Below are positions 45,641 through 60,688 of a stretch of DNA of 64,000 nt, in pieces. The stretch's first letter is position 1, and every line of letters starts with the position of its first letter. This DNA comes from Grifola frondosa (taxonomy: Eukaryota > Basidiomycota > Agaricomycetes > Polyporales > Grifolaceae). The notes beneath the pieces were generated by a model, which saw nothing but the letters and a program-made list of their open reading frames with translations, did no database searches and had not been told where the DNA came from. Position numbers and translations under genes: made by a program. The stretch lies in assembly GCA_001683735.1 (NCBI GenBank), contig LUGG01000003.1:1116001-1180000 (forward strand), read 5' to 3'.

Positions 45641-47555
45641 TCGATCAATCGAGTTCCTTTGTGGCATTTGTTTATAGGACAGCTCGAGCGCGCAATTGCA
45701 ATAAGTGGTATGACAGGCGCGAATTTGGAGAAGTAAGGAGTCTCAAAGCGAGTATAAAGGTCCAGCATATACCTGCTACCGTAGTGTTTCAACTCAGAAT
45801 GCACGATGATACCTCTTACTGCAAGCAAGAGAGTTCCGGTGTCTCCGCATACCAGCGCAAGAACACCAATTCTTTACAGATCAGAGGCTTATGAGCATCG
45901 AGCGCTGACTCCAAACACATAGTGCGATATTAGTGCCGCTGAGGCACTAAAGAGATGCATCGAATGCTGGTCGCGATAATTCTAGTCGAACATGTGAATA
46001 GGCCTCGTTCGTGCCGTGCGAAGAATACATTCAGAATAGTTGTCCTCAGCAACCCATATCGCTGCTGAAGAATTTCACTGGCTAGACCTGCCGTGTGAGA
46101 TACAGGACTAACAATCCAGGATGATAAGAAATGTGAGAAAGTCTTCTTCCGCAATCTGAACTCCGCGTATGGTAAGCTGAAGATTGGAAGTCAGATAAAT
46201 ATATCCCAAAACGTACCTGTCCTCTCGTGGTCATACATGTTGGATGATTGCATTCACCATCACACCGACTCCATCGATATGTCTTGCAGAGGTAGCCCTT
46301 CGGACACGATATCAAATTGTTCTCAGCAGATGCCATTATGCATATGGTGAAGCGTGTCCGCTACATACATCTGCGCCTGACAGCAGCCAATGAGTGACCA
46401 TATTCTGATGGGGGGCACCATCTTCGTCAAACTTCTCTCCCTATAAAATAGAATGAGAACGAATAGATTCCAGGGAAAAGTATGTTGTTATCATAACCCA
46501 GCACAATAAGATGGTTTAACGAGAACAACAATACCTCGGCTATGTAGCCAAACCTGCGTGCCGACAAGTGCTTCAGCTTACTATACACAGTCTGAGCGCC
46601 GGGTGCAACTTACTTTGCATAGAATCCTTTAGCATATATCTGGGAGTGAGGAATGACCTGGATCGTATCGCACTCGGCATACACAGCCAGTATGGCATCA
46701 GCTCTGACAAGTCATGCAACGCGAGCACGGGCGCACGGCCGAAGTTGTATTTGCGGTAGTCTTTCAGCATAGCAAGCGCGCCAAGCCTATAGCATTCCTT
46801 CGTCTTTGTGCAACGGATAGTACCCACAGGCTTGGAAGAAGGTACAAGGCGGGGTGGGAAGTGCGTCGCCTCTTCATCCAAGCTATCGCGACGACGAAGG
46901 ATGGAGGTATTTCGCGGTAAGAGACGGCGAATGTGCAGTAACAGGCGAAGCAGAACCACGATACGAACTCAGTGATCTCGCCTTCGAGCGGAAACCCCTG
47001 CTCGTGGTGAAAGACGTCGATACGGATATCATAGCAAACTTCTGACGAAGCCATTCGCATCCAGGTTGCCCGACCGCGGGAACAATAATTATCTCGTATT
47101 CAGGAGAAACAGACGTGGCAGAACGCTGTCGACCGAATGTGCCGTCACTGGTCCTCTTCGAATAGAGGAGAATTTCTTAAATAATGGAGTCGTGAATCGT
47201 TACGGCTATTTCCGAGATTTTGAGCCGGCATTTGCCGTAGATCGTGCCACCGCATGGACGAGCAGGACCGCAGACGCCGAGTGTTGTTGACAGTCTCTGT
47301 CGTGTATCAGCTTCTAGTTGTATTCCTTGTATGCTATTCTGGCATCGTTATGGTGCATACAGGCACCTCTCATTCGCAGACGTCGAGCAAACAAGTCGAA
47401 CTCCTTGAGAACAAAGTGCGCGGACGATCGCTATCCCTCTGTTCGTTGAGGTTGAATATATGCTCTGACAGGTTAACAATCTTCGATGGTGGAATGAAGA
47501 CCTTCACAGACGGGTATTCGATACAGCTCAGCGCGGACATTGCTTGGCCGTGAAG
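45641..47555. other. Unassigned region, possible minus-strand gene
   Basis: Minus-strand blocks look protein-like: PVGTIRCTKTKECYRLGAL and DLSELMPYWLCMPSAIRSR near 46.7-46.9 kb, GEKFDEDGAPHQNMVTHWLL near 46.4 kb, and a Cys-rich CPKGYLCKTYRWSRCDGEC at 46.25-46.3 kb. They may form one spliced gene divergent from the CtIP homologue, but no family was recognised. Confidence 0.3.
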
Positions 47556-49886
47556 ATGGGCTTCAAGGACCTCGACGCTGCCGAATTTGCAGTCGAAGCT
47601 CAGTCTGATGTTCATACTGTGAAGAGCACCGCGGAGCTCACAGCGCACTTCGAGACTTTGCAGAACGAACTTGCCGATCATGTCCGCGTGAGCAAGGCTG
47701 CAAGCGGGGCACTTGAGGAGGCCCTTCAAGCGATGGGAGAGCTGAGAAAAGAGAACGTCAGACTAAATGAAGACTTAGAATGCGTGGAGGAAGAGAAAGG
47801 CGCATTGAAGCGTAGAGTATGTGAACTTGAGAGTTTGATAGAGAGGAAGTCAGCTCCTGAAGTGCCAGCGTTGGGCTCCGGGATAGCCTTCGGTGAAAGG
47901 TGAGTGTCTCATCGAAGACTGTTCTCTCTGAAACTGATAGTCATAACGCTTGTGCAAGCTCGGCGACCGTCATTCCTGTTTTATCTCCTCACACACCCAG
48001 CTCCACCACAGTCGATAATCCTGAACACTTATGCGTCTCTGCACAACTACGCGTGCTTCGGACTAAGTATGACTCTCTCCTGCGCGCGAAGGAACGGAAT
48101 GACGCGAAACATACATTGGACTATCAAAAGTGGAAAGCGTTTAAGGATTGGATGTGCAAGGAAGAACGGAAGGAGGGCGAGAGATGTGCAAAGCGGAGGA
48201 AGATAGATGACGAGAACAACGGGGAGAATTCGCACAAGAGATTCGTCCACAGAGTACGCAAGCAATATCAGAAGATGGGACCATGCATTAGTTCGTCAGC
48301 TAATGGGAGCAATACGCCTCCCGGGAACAACTCGAGTGAGCGCAATGCTTCAAAAAGAGGTTAATGCGTACTAAGTCGTTATCATTCTTAGAAGGGAAGA
48401 ATGCAGATGCTCCTGATGGCAATCTAACAATACCGCTTTCAGGCGACAAGCAGAACACCATTGCCACAGCTTCAGTGAGCGCTCCGAAGTCACAATTAAG
48501 TAGTCAGCTCTCGATTCCCCAAAAAAGCAAGCGCAAGCTGGATGAGGATTTACCTAACTCGTCCGAAACGGAGTGTGAGTCGGAAGGTAGTATCAGGCTG
48601 TTCCACAATCATCATCAAGACACTATTGACTCGTCACTTACAGAGACCATCTACTTTTTCCCTTCTCAGCCCACAAGGAAAAACATTTCGTGTTCCCCTC
48701 ACGAAAGTCATGAGCGTCTGCCGGACTCTTCTGAGACAGAGTATGAGCCGGAAGGTATGTCTGATCATTGGTTTCCGCCTCAAGGTTCCTCAATGCCCGC
48801 TTATAGTGCCACTTTCCCCTGCTCCATCGTCAACTGTGGCGCCGTCTCAACCACTGAGCACGAGCACGCCAAAGCCTCGCCACGGAGCAGAAAGAACTCA
48901 GCAGCTGTGGACGCCGATCTCCCCGGATCATGGGATGCCGGCACATTCTGCACCAACAAATCGAATCACTAGTTCTCTATTGAAGTCGGTCACTGGCCGC
49001 AATGCTGCCATACACACTCCTGTTGCTCGCGACAACACAAGTATTGCCGTAAGCAAAGAGAATGCTGAGAACGTAGTGGCAAATAGCAGCACTGGGAAGA
49101 AGTACCCATCAGATTACTCCATATACAAGGGCCGAGGACGATATGCTGCTGATGCACAGTGAGCTTCTGTTCCATATATTCTCAATTTTACTTGAATCTA
49201 ACGCATACTATCTAAGTGCCGGCGATACGACGATCAATGCACTTTTTAAGATCGACAGCGCGCAGAATGATGGGGTCGGCTTCCAGTTTGACGAGGTGGT
49301 GCGTGACAAGCAGCGTCGTCGCCACTTGCATGCGGGTGACTGCGAGTGTTGCCGAGATGTAAGTCTGGTGATTCCATCACTGGTGAGCTCACGCTGAGAT
49401 AACAACTCTATGTAGTATTATGAGGCTATCGGACCACTTCCGCCTCGTCTGCAGGCTCCGCTCTGGCGCTCACCGGAATCAACGCCGTCGAAACCATCGC
49501 GTGCATCGGTTCGTGGGAAACAGCAGGGAGCCAGTTCAGTGGCAACAGGCCAGAATAGAGACATGCTGATCGATGACTATGCGCACGATGCAGATTTTGA
49601 CGGCGACCTTGCGGAGAGCTCACGGCAGGCGGCGATCGCACAGCACAAGGGAGCGATATCGCGCCATCGACAGCAATGGACTCGCGCCTCCACACCGCCA
49701 GGGTACTGGGATATCGGCTTTCCCGATACTCAGCAGGTGTCAGATATCAATGAGAGTGCACGGGAGATGCACGAACGGAAGCGCGCAATGGTAGAGTTAG
49801 AGGTCAGGTACGTACTCTTTCTTTCAGCCTGAAGGACAAACATGATGTCGTGCTGCAGATGTGGTGGAAGATACAAGAGACGGTGA
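47556..49886 (+). CDS. CTP1: CtIP/Sae2/Ctp1 homologue (DNA-end resection)
   Basis: Activator of the Mre11-Rad50-Nbs1 nuclease in double-strand-break resection, nuclear. N-terminal coiled coil (residues ~20-115; ETLQNELADHVRVSKAASGA), as expected for the tetramerisation region. A basic, disordered middle includes KERNDAKHTLDYQKWKAFKD. The C-terminal Sae2/CtIP domain is clear: KKYPSDYSIYKGRGRYA, NALFKID, RDKQRRRHLHAGDCECCRDY with its Cys-x-x-Cys, AISRHRQQW and STPPGYWDIGFPDTQ. The last exon splices to give an end RCGGRYKRR. Two acidic LPxSSETExExEG motifs lie at 48550-48586 and 48715-48753. The frame is open with splicing; some introns in the middle are only ~30 nt and uncertain. A further 5' exon is possible. 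Confidence 0.85.
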
Positions 49887-50822
49887 CTTTAACTTGCGGG
49901 GTATGCGTCGTATGCTGGATCATAATCAAGACAGTGGTTCTGTGTAGGTTTTCTTAGTTGTGTTGTATGATGCATGAATGATAAACATCCAGAACAGCAT
50001 CATGTAGATTTATGCGAATAGTCGAGTATGATAGATAAGTCTCAAGCCTGTGATTACGTGGATGCGATATACTGCTCTCAAGCAATTGCATAACATGAAG
50101 TCACTCCTCGCGGGCATGCTTATGTGTATGTTGCCAACGTTTGTTTATTCATTCCTCGCTCACAGTAGCTCATGACTTCTACATGTTAAAGTTTAACCCC
50201 TCGCGATCTGTCGCGCAATGGATGATCAATATGCTTCGGGAAATTCGCATGCGCAGTTGGTCTGTCGTCGCAAAGGCGGGACCTTTGTCCACGCTGCCAT
50301 GGGATGTTGACGGTTCCTAACCGTCGTTGGGGAGATAAATTCATGCGCACATGGCCTAAACACTAGGAATAGCGTCTGCCAAGCAACGTACCTGATCAAC
50401 AGCGAGCACAGATAACAGTTTCGCAGTTGCGGCCGAGCGAACTTTGATGACGTTGTGATCATTATTGGGCAAATCAAAACGCCGTGTGATAGTTAACTAC
50501 GCCACACACCGTTCTTAGATTGTTTCGCTGAAATCACTCATTTCGAGTTCAACATGTTTCACCATCTCTCGAGCATTAGCACATAATACCGAGATCTACT
50601 CGTCGTGGGAGCGAAGGCCAAGATATCCTGCCAACCTCCGCCAGATAGTCGCAGCATCTTGAGCTTGTATCATCTGTCAAAGTTGATCATTTCTCAACGT
50701 GCGCGTGACCTCCCCTTGGCGTCGCTACCGCACAAGGCCTAGATAAGATATAAAACTTCTCAGATCTCAGGGTTCATAGCGACCCATTCGTTCTGCAGAT
50801 CCTCCACCATCGTGGTTTCGTA
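49887..50822. other. Intergenic region
   Basis: No supported gene. It holds the 3' end of the CtIP homologue and the promoter of the next DUF6534 gene; an AGATATAAAAC element near 50745 is a candidate TATA box. Confidence 0.4.
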
Positions 50823-52813
50823 ATGTCTGCGGTTGACAATATCTTGGGCAATGTACTTATCGGTGTTTGCCTGTCATGCATGTTGGTTTTTCTTTTGCCC
50901 TTCTTCCAGCTTTCGCATTTTGACTGCTATCCTGATACAGTCTTTACGGTGTCACAACCGTACAAACGTTTATGTATTCTCAGATGTTTACGGAAGATAC
51001 ACTTCTCCTGAAAGGCATGGTTCGTGACGGTTTGATGTCTAATTCGTCTTGAACCGCTGATTATGTTGTTCCACAGGTCGGAGCTGTTTGGTAATTCCAA
51101 AATCTCGGGGGTGTCCTCACGCTTAACACCTGCACTTGTAGGATATTGGAAACACTGCATACGGGCGTCTGCATTGAGATCTTGTACATCTATTTGATAC
51201 GCCACTTCGGCGACCTATCATTCATGGGCGGAATATACTGGTGAGTATAGTCCCAATACATACCCAGATACGCTTCATCATGGTCACGCATTGCAGGGCT
51301 GGAGGAGTGAGTACTTTTGCAAAGTGTCAAATTATGTGATACGACATGTTTCTGAAGCTTACAGTCTTCGTCGGAGTGAGTCCAATCCGACATAATATGC
51401 TCTTTATCATCTCAAATCCACTGCTTGTCTTAGGTATGCATTCAAACGATTGTGCAGTGGTATGGACAATTATTATGTTATTAATTACGAGGAACGTACT
51501 CATCGCGTCCAGCTTTTATCTCAAACGGATCTGGATACGTGAGTACCGCCATCGTCAAATTATCAGCTACGTTCTCAAATATAAAGCAAGTAAGCGAGCG
51601 ATCGGCCACCATCTGTCTGCCACTCGTGAGCAGTTGTGACATTTTGCAATCATACACATTACCCTCACGTTTTATCTGTCACTTAGGCTTTTCTTGTTGT
51701 TTGCCGTTTTGGTACGCAATTCGATGTATTATATATGAATCATAGCCACTGAAACGTTGCCAGCGTTTGGAATAGGTACGTCATACCGTCATATCGCCGA
51801 AGTAATATTGCGATTCCTATACGCCGACAATGTAGCTACAGGAGCGTTCTGGTACGACAACGATGTTGGGTTCGCCGCTCGTCCTTGGAAGTGATGGAAT
51901 ATTCATTTCCAGTTATGTATTCCCCCACTGGGACGCGCTCAAGACGGAAAAGTGGCCACTGGTGAATACGACCCACTTATGGATGTCTTGTGAATGAGAT
52001 GGCTAAAGTCGGTTTCCCAGGCAGCTAATAGCATCGCCCAAGGCGCTTCTGCCATCATAGATGTGGTCGTTGCATATATCCTCATCTCTTATCTTCGGAA
52101 GGGAATAGGTGGTACGAAGAGGTTCGTTCTGCTAGTGATATTCATAAATTGCGCCTCTATGAGCTCATTGGCCTTCAGGATGGACAACATGATAGTATTC
52201 CTTACCATGTATTTCATCAACACTGGTGCTCTCACTAGGTACGATTCCTTTATTTCCAAAGATAGGCAGCTGTTCTGATTACTATGTGCAGTATATTCTC
52301 TACTGTGATTGCAATCACGGTGCGGCCACTCAATGCCACACGTTCCTACATTATGATAATCCTTGTTTTGATAGTTCGGCGCACAAAAAAACGGAGTTGT
52401 CTTTCTGGCGTTAACCCGAGATACATTACAAGCGTGAGCAAATGCCTACGCTTCTACATTGTGCTCTCTCGTCCTGATGTTCTGGAACTAACAGTATACG
52501 CCAATTCATTCCTCGGCAGGTTGTTCAGTTTCTCATTGCACCCGTTTCGTTTGTAATGACTAACGCGATTCGCTCCAGTCTCAATGCTCGTCAATTCATC
52601 CGCAACGCGTATAACGGAAGCTCGTTATATCCGGAAGTTTCCCTTTCGAATAGGCTTCAAGTTGAATTTAGAAGGACTCCACAGGTATGCTGTTCAGAAA
52701 CCTTCGATGTTCTCTCACATGCTCCAACTTTGTGTTAGAATGATGTAGAGTTTCCAAAGCACCACTGCACGAATGACGATCGTATGAACGAAACTGATAT
52801 TGTGAGTGGATGA
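50823..52813 (+). CDS. DUF6534 seven-helix membrane protein B
   Basis: Blocks in order: MSAVDNILGNVLIGVCLSCM, ILTAILIQSL, MFTEDTLLLKG, LETLHTGVCIEILYIYLIRH, FGDLSFMGGIYW, SFYLKRIWI, AIIDVVVAYILISYLRKGIG, then MDNMIVFLTMYFINTGALT, SIFSTVIAITVRPLNATRS and SSLNARQFIRNAYNGSS in the DUF6534 region. The last exon (52739-52813) ends in a stop. Most joins are good GT-AG introns, but the first (28 nt at ~50882) is too short and may hide a one-base shift, and exons between 51.4 and 52.0 kb are uncertain. Close relative of the degenerate copy at 31.4 kb. Confidence 0.65.
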
Positions 52814-54429
52814 TTTATTTATGACATTTACAGCGAACGTGAGCTCGAGAACAGGCATTGGAACTCAGTGTTCCGAAAGGCGCAGGCAAATTCGTATGAC
52901 AAGATAGCCTGATCCCAATTATCTTCAAGCACATGTCACGCATCTGGCACGCATCAAACATTTGCGCGCCCATATGGTTCGTATTTTGTGGGAAACAGAT
53001 TGTAGCCTACCAGAATGTTTATATCATGATATACCTGGGATCTGAATTGCTTGAGCAGAAACACTGTATGCAATATACCATTTGACTCAAAAGACAAAAG
53101 TCGGACATGCATCGATGGCGATAGTTGAGCACATATCTTTATTCGCTGTTGTCAGGAGCGCCAATATACCATGCCGGAAACCCAAGCACCTCATGTCGTT
53201 TCATGGTTAGAAAATAAGGACAATTCGTAGGGCCCTACTACTTACTATTCTTTGATCTCTTTCCCACAGTTTGGTAGCACCTGCAGTGTGGTTTTGGCGC
53301 CCTGCCACTTCAGTCCTTTCACTAATTTCTGATCAAGCGAAGGTGCACCTATCTCACTCGCCAAGTCATCGCGATTATTGTATTGACTCTGATTTATCCT
53401 GGATATTAGTTTTCATCATTCGTGGATGTTGTGAAGTTTCGTAGCTGGCTCAGCAAACACATCCGATCAAGCTCCCAGCTCGGCATGCACAGCTTTTGTA
53501 CCAGTATTTGCTCACAATCGACGGTAACTTATATAAGTATCCCACAAACATAATATCTTCTGCGATGGCTGAACAATCGATCTATCCAGATCGAACCTGA
53601 TCGAAATTGATCACAAGCATGATCGCAAACATCTGCTTTAACCCAGATTTCACCATCTCTGTCTCTGTACTTGAACAGACATCTCAATTTATAACTCGAC
53701 TCTCTTGTTGCCGTATGATTTGAGCATCAGACGTAGCACGTATCGCGATGAAGAGCGTCCAAGTCTTTGATTAGTCTCCATTGAATCCGTCGCAAATGTG
53801 CCCGTACGTTGTCTGACTGGAATTAACTCGCGCTCATTCATAGCACTTAAATAACTTCAAAGCTCCCCACGGCATGCCTAACATGGGACTTATACCTAAC
53901 GGGCTTTAAGCAGGAGGGGAACAAGTCTCCGCAACCAGTCCTTCGCGGTTGCACAGGTTGCCGTATGGTGACTCCCTTCCTTGATTTGTGAAGGAACGTT
54001 CCTCCTGGTAGAAGGTATCGTCGTTGCATACATTCCGGTGATAAAAGCTCACGTGGGTAATAGATCTTGCTCACTCTGAAGATCTGTCTACTGTCAACCA
54101 ATCCTCGGCGACGTCTTCTTCCTGGGGGTACTTTGACGCCGGCATATTGCCCAACCATCTCTCTTGGTTATGCTCACTCCCATACGTATCATGATTATGT
54201 GTTCGATGAACTGACTGGGATAAGTACGGTAGATACTTGAATTTCCTCAACAAAGAGAAACCTCCGGCTCAACAAGATCCCGAGTCTGCGACACGAATAG
54301 CACAGATATTGGTGCAGTTACTCCCAAATATATATTCTCGCGGCGCGTAGTTGCCTTCATACACAGTATCGAATAGAGTAATGACTGTCAGTCGAGCTGT
54401 GTTCAGCGAGTGTTTCGAGATGTCAAAGT
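52814..54429. other. Intergenic region
   Basis: About 1.6 kb between two converging genes. No supported gene; the small minus-strand frames at 53847-54253 are not family-like. Confidence 0.4.
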
Positions 54430-56619
<2,190 letters not shown>

Positions 56620-58476
56620 CTTCGACAGCGAGGGATTTCAATTTTCCGGTTCGTATGCTCACCCTGTTTATATCATATATAGCGCGTGGTTATGGAACTG
56701 CACTCGGCTAACTTGAAACGTCACGACGAGCAATCATGATCAGTCTACGTCGCTGTCGAATTGGAGTGTTGGAAGGTTCTTCCATCAAGGCTGATGCATG
56801 ATGTCTGATAACTTCTCACGTGTATGATACATTGCTGTCCGTAGCATGCGCCTCACTCATCGTATATATACTTTCATCTGAGCGATCTGCGAGAACTGTT
56901 CGACAGTCCATCCTGCAAGCACCTATCGGTTTTAGCGCGTGAAATTTCATGCGCGTAACACATGAAACCTCCGTTGTCATGTCCGGAGAGGACGACGATG
57001 TCCATACTATGAATTCTCTGTTCTCGTGCAAAGAATTATTCATCTGTCACTCGGTGAGCATCCTGCCATATTGGACAGTGGCAGCGAAGACTATTGCGCA
57101 GCCCCCGGCCGGACTGATTTATCTGTTGAACAAGTTCACTAAACAAAGTGCTTGAGGTTCGTCAAACTCGATGCTCACCCCTCCAGCTGCACCAGCGGGG
57201 GGCGAGAAGGCATGCAACATGATTAACGTTTGACTTACTGGTATTTGTATCGCCACGTGCGACCGTAAGGAAGATGGTCGTGACCCTTGTCGCCGCCCAC
57301 GCATTCCGATGACCTCGCTGCATGAATAAGTCCTCGGGCGCATTTACTATAAATAGTCGTGATGAGCGAGAATAACATTCTTATGGGGCATTTTCGATAT
57401 ATTTCACGTACCAGTTGGTGCTTTGCTCGGAACAAATCGAAGGCGACGCTTGCCTTCTATGTCAAACTGCAAAGCTCACTTTGAAGAACCGGTCTCTGAT
57501 GGAAGCCAAGATACGGCCTCCGCCAGCATTCAATGAGTCTCTGCGACTTCCAGTTCACCTACTAGCCCAGTCTTCAGAGACTTCAGAGCTACTGCTTATG
57601 GTGCGCATGGTTGTATCTATATTGAGGGTCGAGGAAGTAGCATTGCGCCGCAAACAAAACCAATGACATCAGTAATCATCTCTTCTCCCATGCACTCACG
57701 AACGTCTAATCCTGTCCTGTGTGCAAAAGACTTGAGGCCAGACCAGGAACTTGAAGACTTGTCGGATCTCCAGTGATAGATCGGAGCTTTATCAAAGCGA
57801 GCCAGCTTGAATTGCAGTTCGATGGTTGATAAACAATAACTGGATGCTTGAAAATCCCTGACAGTGATGATACATGGTAAATCCTAATGCCTAAGGAGCG
57901 TTGTACAGCAATAAGCATCAGGTTGAGAAATGATAGAGAGAGAGCCTGCTAAGACAGAACCATTACGTAATATTGATTGAAAACGTCTGGCAATTGCCGA
58001 AACCGACCTATATACGATTTCTCCTTCTCGCATTCATGAAATGACATGATAAAATACTAGGTGCGACTTTTTGCCACTCAGTATCAATCTGGAGGACTAT
58101 TAAGCTGGAGAACTATTCTCGCTCTGACTTCCATTGGTTCGGAGTGCAACTGTGAGATAACAACATTCAGAGGCTTTGTGATAGTTCCTGAGAGTAGTGC
58201 TTCCGAAGTGACATTTCTCCACGGATATTTGAAAGTACGCTGGATCACCTGTGCAAGGGGTATGCTTCGATTTCTCCGTGCGTTGACGCGAGAATAGCGG
58301 GATAGTGATTACGTTCAATCCGCTCAAATGCGTCTGATGCGAATCGAGTTCAGTAGTCCTTAAATGTGGCGGGATGAGCAGAGTCTGACGTCCCGTGTGG
58401 GTACTCCTTCATATGCAACACTGAACTTGGCCGGTGCCCTACGCAGATATCACAGTGTTCATTGGCGCTTCTCATT
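56620..58476. other. Divergent intergenic region
   Basis: About 1.9 kb between carboxylesterase 2 (-) and the next gene (+). Apart from the TATA-like element near the esterase start, no gene or repeat was recognised. The long minus-strand frame at 58350-59009 is a shadow of the downstream gene. Confidence 0.4.
56667..56682 (-). promoter_or_regulatory. TATA-like element of carboxylesterase 2
   Basis: Reads TATATATGATATAAAC on the minus strand, ~50-60 bp upstream of the ATG at 56619, a spacing like that of the TATA box of copy 1. Confidence 0.5.
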
Positions 58477-60279
58477 ATGGTGGACTGGCATGATCCTCTC
58501 GTAGTGCTGCAAGACAGTGGTATGTTCTCGTATGCTTTCCCTTGTCGACTTGATTTGAGCTTTCGTTTTCTCAGAGACTCTTGGTCATTGTATCGGATCG
58601 CAGCTGGAATATATCTGTGAGTCGTCATAAGTCTCTCGAAAAGATATCGTACTCTATTTTTTATGTAGATGGGAATGGATAACGACTCTTTACTTTGATT
58701 GGAGGTTGATCTATTCTGGTAGATCAGAATGGAGATGGCCCACGACTGTAATCTGGTCTCATCTTTCTTCATGTGGTGGTATTCACGCGTCAGATCATCC
58801 CGGAAGGTGTATCTTCTCTGTCGGCTCATGGGTTTGGCCGCCGCTTTTTGCACATTTATCCAACTGGAATCTACCAACGAACACAACTGTAATGTTGGTT
58901 GAGTCTTCCAAGTTGAAGCACATGCCACTAATCGTCCGGATAGACATTGACACATGCACTCGTGGTCAGTCACGCCCATAACCGACTGATAAATATGGTT
59001 GTATGACAATGTATTCAGGGTTTCGGTTATGCTTCGATGGGGCTCTCCTCAGCCCTCATAGCGCTTCGAATGTAGGGCAATACACCATGATGCGCATTTC
59101 ATTTTTTAATCATATGACAGCATCGGAATATGGGGTCCCAGTCTGCAGGTCATTCTCTCAGTGTCTACGGTATTCCTGGTCAATGTAGGCTTTATACTAT
59201 ATGGTAGGTGTTCAAATAATGATGGTCGCAATATGCTGAAAATGCTGCCCAGGGATTATCCGGGTGAGCAACTATCCAACACATCACGCACATAGAGATA
59301 CGTTCCTCGTGCTTACTCCTCCTAGAACGGCGGTTCCGAGTGGAGCAACACCGAGAAGATATGCGTCGACATCGATACTACCAGGAATAATATCAATATC
59401 TTTGTCGCATTCGCTACGGACACTATCATGCTGTTCATGATGCTATTTGGAATATGGTGGAACAGAGCGGGTGCCGGGAGCTTATGGCAACTAATCAAGC
59501 GTCAAGTACGTATCGCCTTTGACATGAGTTCAACCTATTCGACTCTAACATATCTGCAGGGCGTTATCTGGCTTACAGTCTCTGTTCTATTCTATATCCC
59601 CGTTGTTGTAAGTGTCCGAGCTCGGATGTGTGTCGCATGATTTCACGGGGAGTGCGATATAGGTGATAGCATCACTCAATCTCAATGGTTAGTGTTAGTC
59701 CAATAACGGTTCCGCAAGTCTTTACATTCCTTATGTTCACAGATGCTATGAACTTGGTGAGATTTCAGCATCTGATACCTCCATTCGCTGATCTGATAGC
59801 ATCCAAAAAGCTATTCCAATTGCCGCTGTGTACGTCCTATATCTTTCTGCCCTATCCAAACCTGACATCGTAGTTTCGCAGGCATGGCAATGTGAGCGCG
59901 CTCGAACTCCGAATACTTTATATGACCTACATCATGCTGCAGGACGATATGTTCCACCCGGATGTACAGAAGCCTGTACGAATACACGAATCCGGGGCAA
60001 TTGTAAGATATTTTCGGGCGTTCGTGACTCTTCATGATTAACGCAGGCCACAGCACGATCCATGCCTCTGAGCCATTAAATTTCGCTGCAGGCGCCAATA
60101 CGTCTCAGTCGGAGTCGGGGGCAAACGGGGGCACCTTCGGGGACGTCACGCTTATGGTTCAAACGTAAGGTCGAGAAGTCTCATTTTAAGATTGTGTATC
60201 TGACAACGTTGACTTTTGTAGCGAAAAGACTGCCAGGAATGACGTGAAGACCACCGCCTCGGTTTATGCTCAAGTATGA
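58477..60279 (+). CDS. Seven-helix membrane protein, TRMYRSL family, copy E
   Basis: Uncharacterised basidiomycete multi-pass protein family with a WExxTTLxFDW motif after helix 1 and a TRMYRSL motif after helix 7. Blocks: WEWITTLYFDWRLIYSGRSE, FFMWWYSRVRSSRKVYLLCR, LMGLAAAFCTFIQLEST, GFGYASMGLSSALIALR, IIGIWGPSLQVILSVSTVFL, KICVDIDTTRNNINIF, FATDTIMLFMMLFGIWW, RQGVIWLTVSVLFYIPVVV and STRMYRSLYEYTNPGQL, ending SVYAQV. Good introns join the blocks. One T is missing near 58763 (CATCTTTCTTC), where FFMWWYS would follow in frame. Paralogue of the gene at the right edge. A receptor role is only a guess. Confidence 0.7.
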
Positions 60280-60688
60280 TGCGTGACGGAAGATAGTGTT
60301 ACGAACACAAGATATAGATCATTCTCCCGTGTTTCCCCTCTCGTTGTGTTATCTATTCTCGGGGTTAAATTATGGGTGCGGTTGTCACGGCTGTCTAGTT
60401 CATCGATCCATGGCCTGCATATGTCGTACAATTCAATTGTTATCCATATTCACGTATTCATTTCGCAATATGGCTAGATGTTTCATAAAGACGCAGGGCT
60501 CACAATTCGAATTCATGTTGATCTTCCAGTGCAAGATGTACAGATACTTCTTCGACTCACAACTCAGATAGCTAGTATACATCTTCGGTGTGTTTAAAAA
60601 TAAACTGGCGACACACGTCGCTGAAAAGGAAATCCTACACATGCATCTCGCCTACCAGAAAATAAATACAGTCCAATCCTACACTCAC

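Noticed and set aside
46854..47045. Possible HNH-type motif (VRDGECAVTG) on the plus strand
   Set aside because: Only one short block resembles the family; downstream His/Asn motifs are missing.
47254..47553. Small plus-strand frame with one hydrophobic helix upstream of the CtIP gene
   Set aside because: No start context or homology, and it overlaps the likely 5' leader.
58350..59009. 219-residue minus-strand frame
   Set aside because: Lies opposite the clearly homologous seven-helix gene, with no family likeness of its own.
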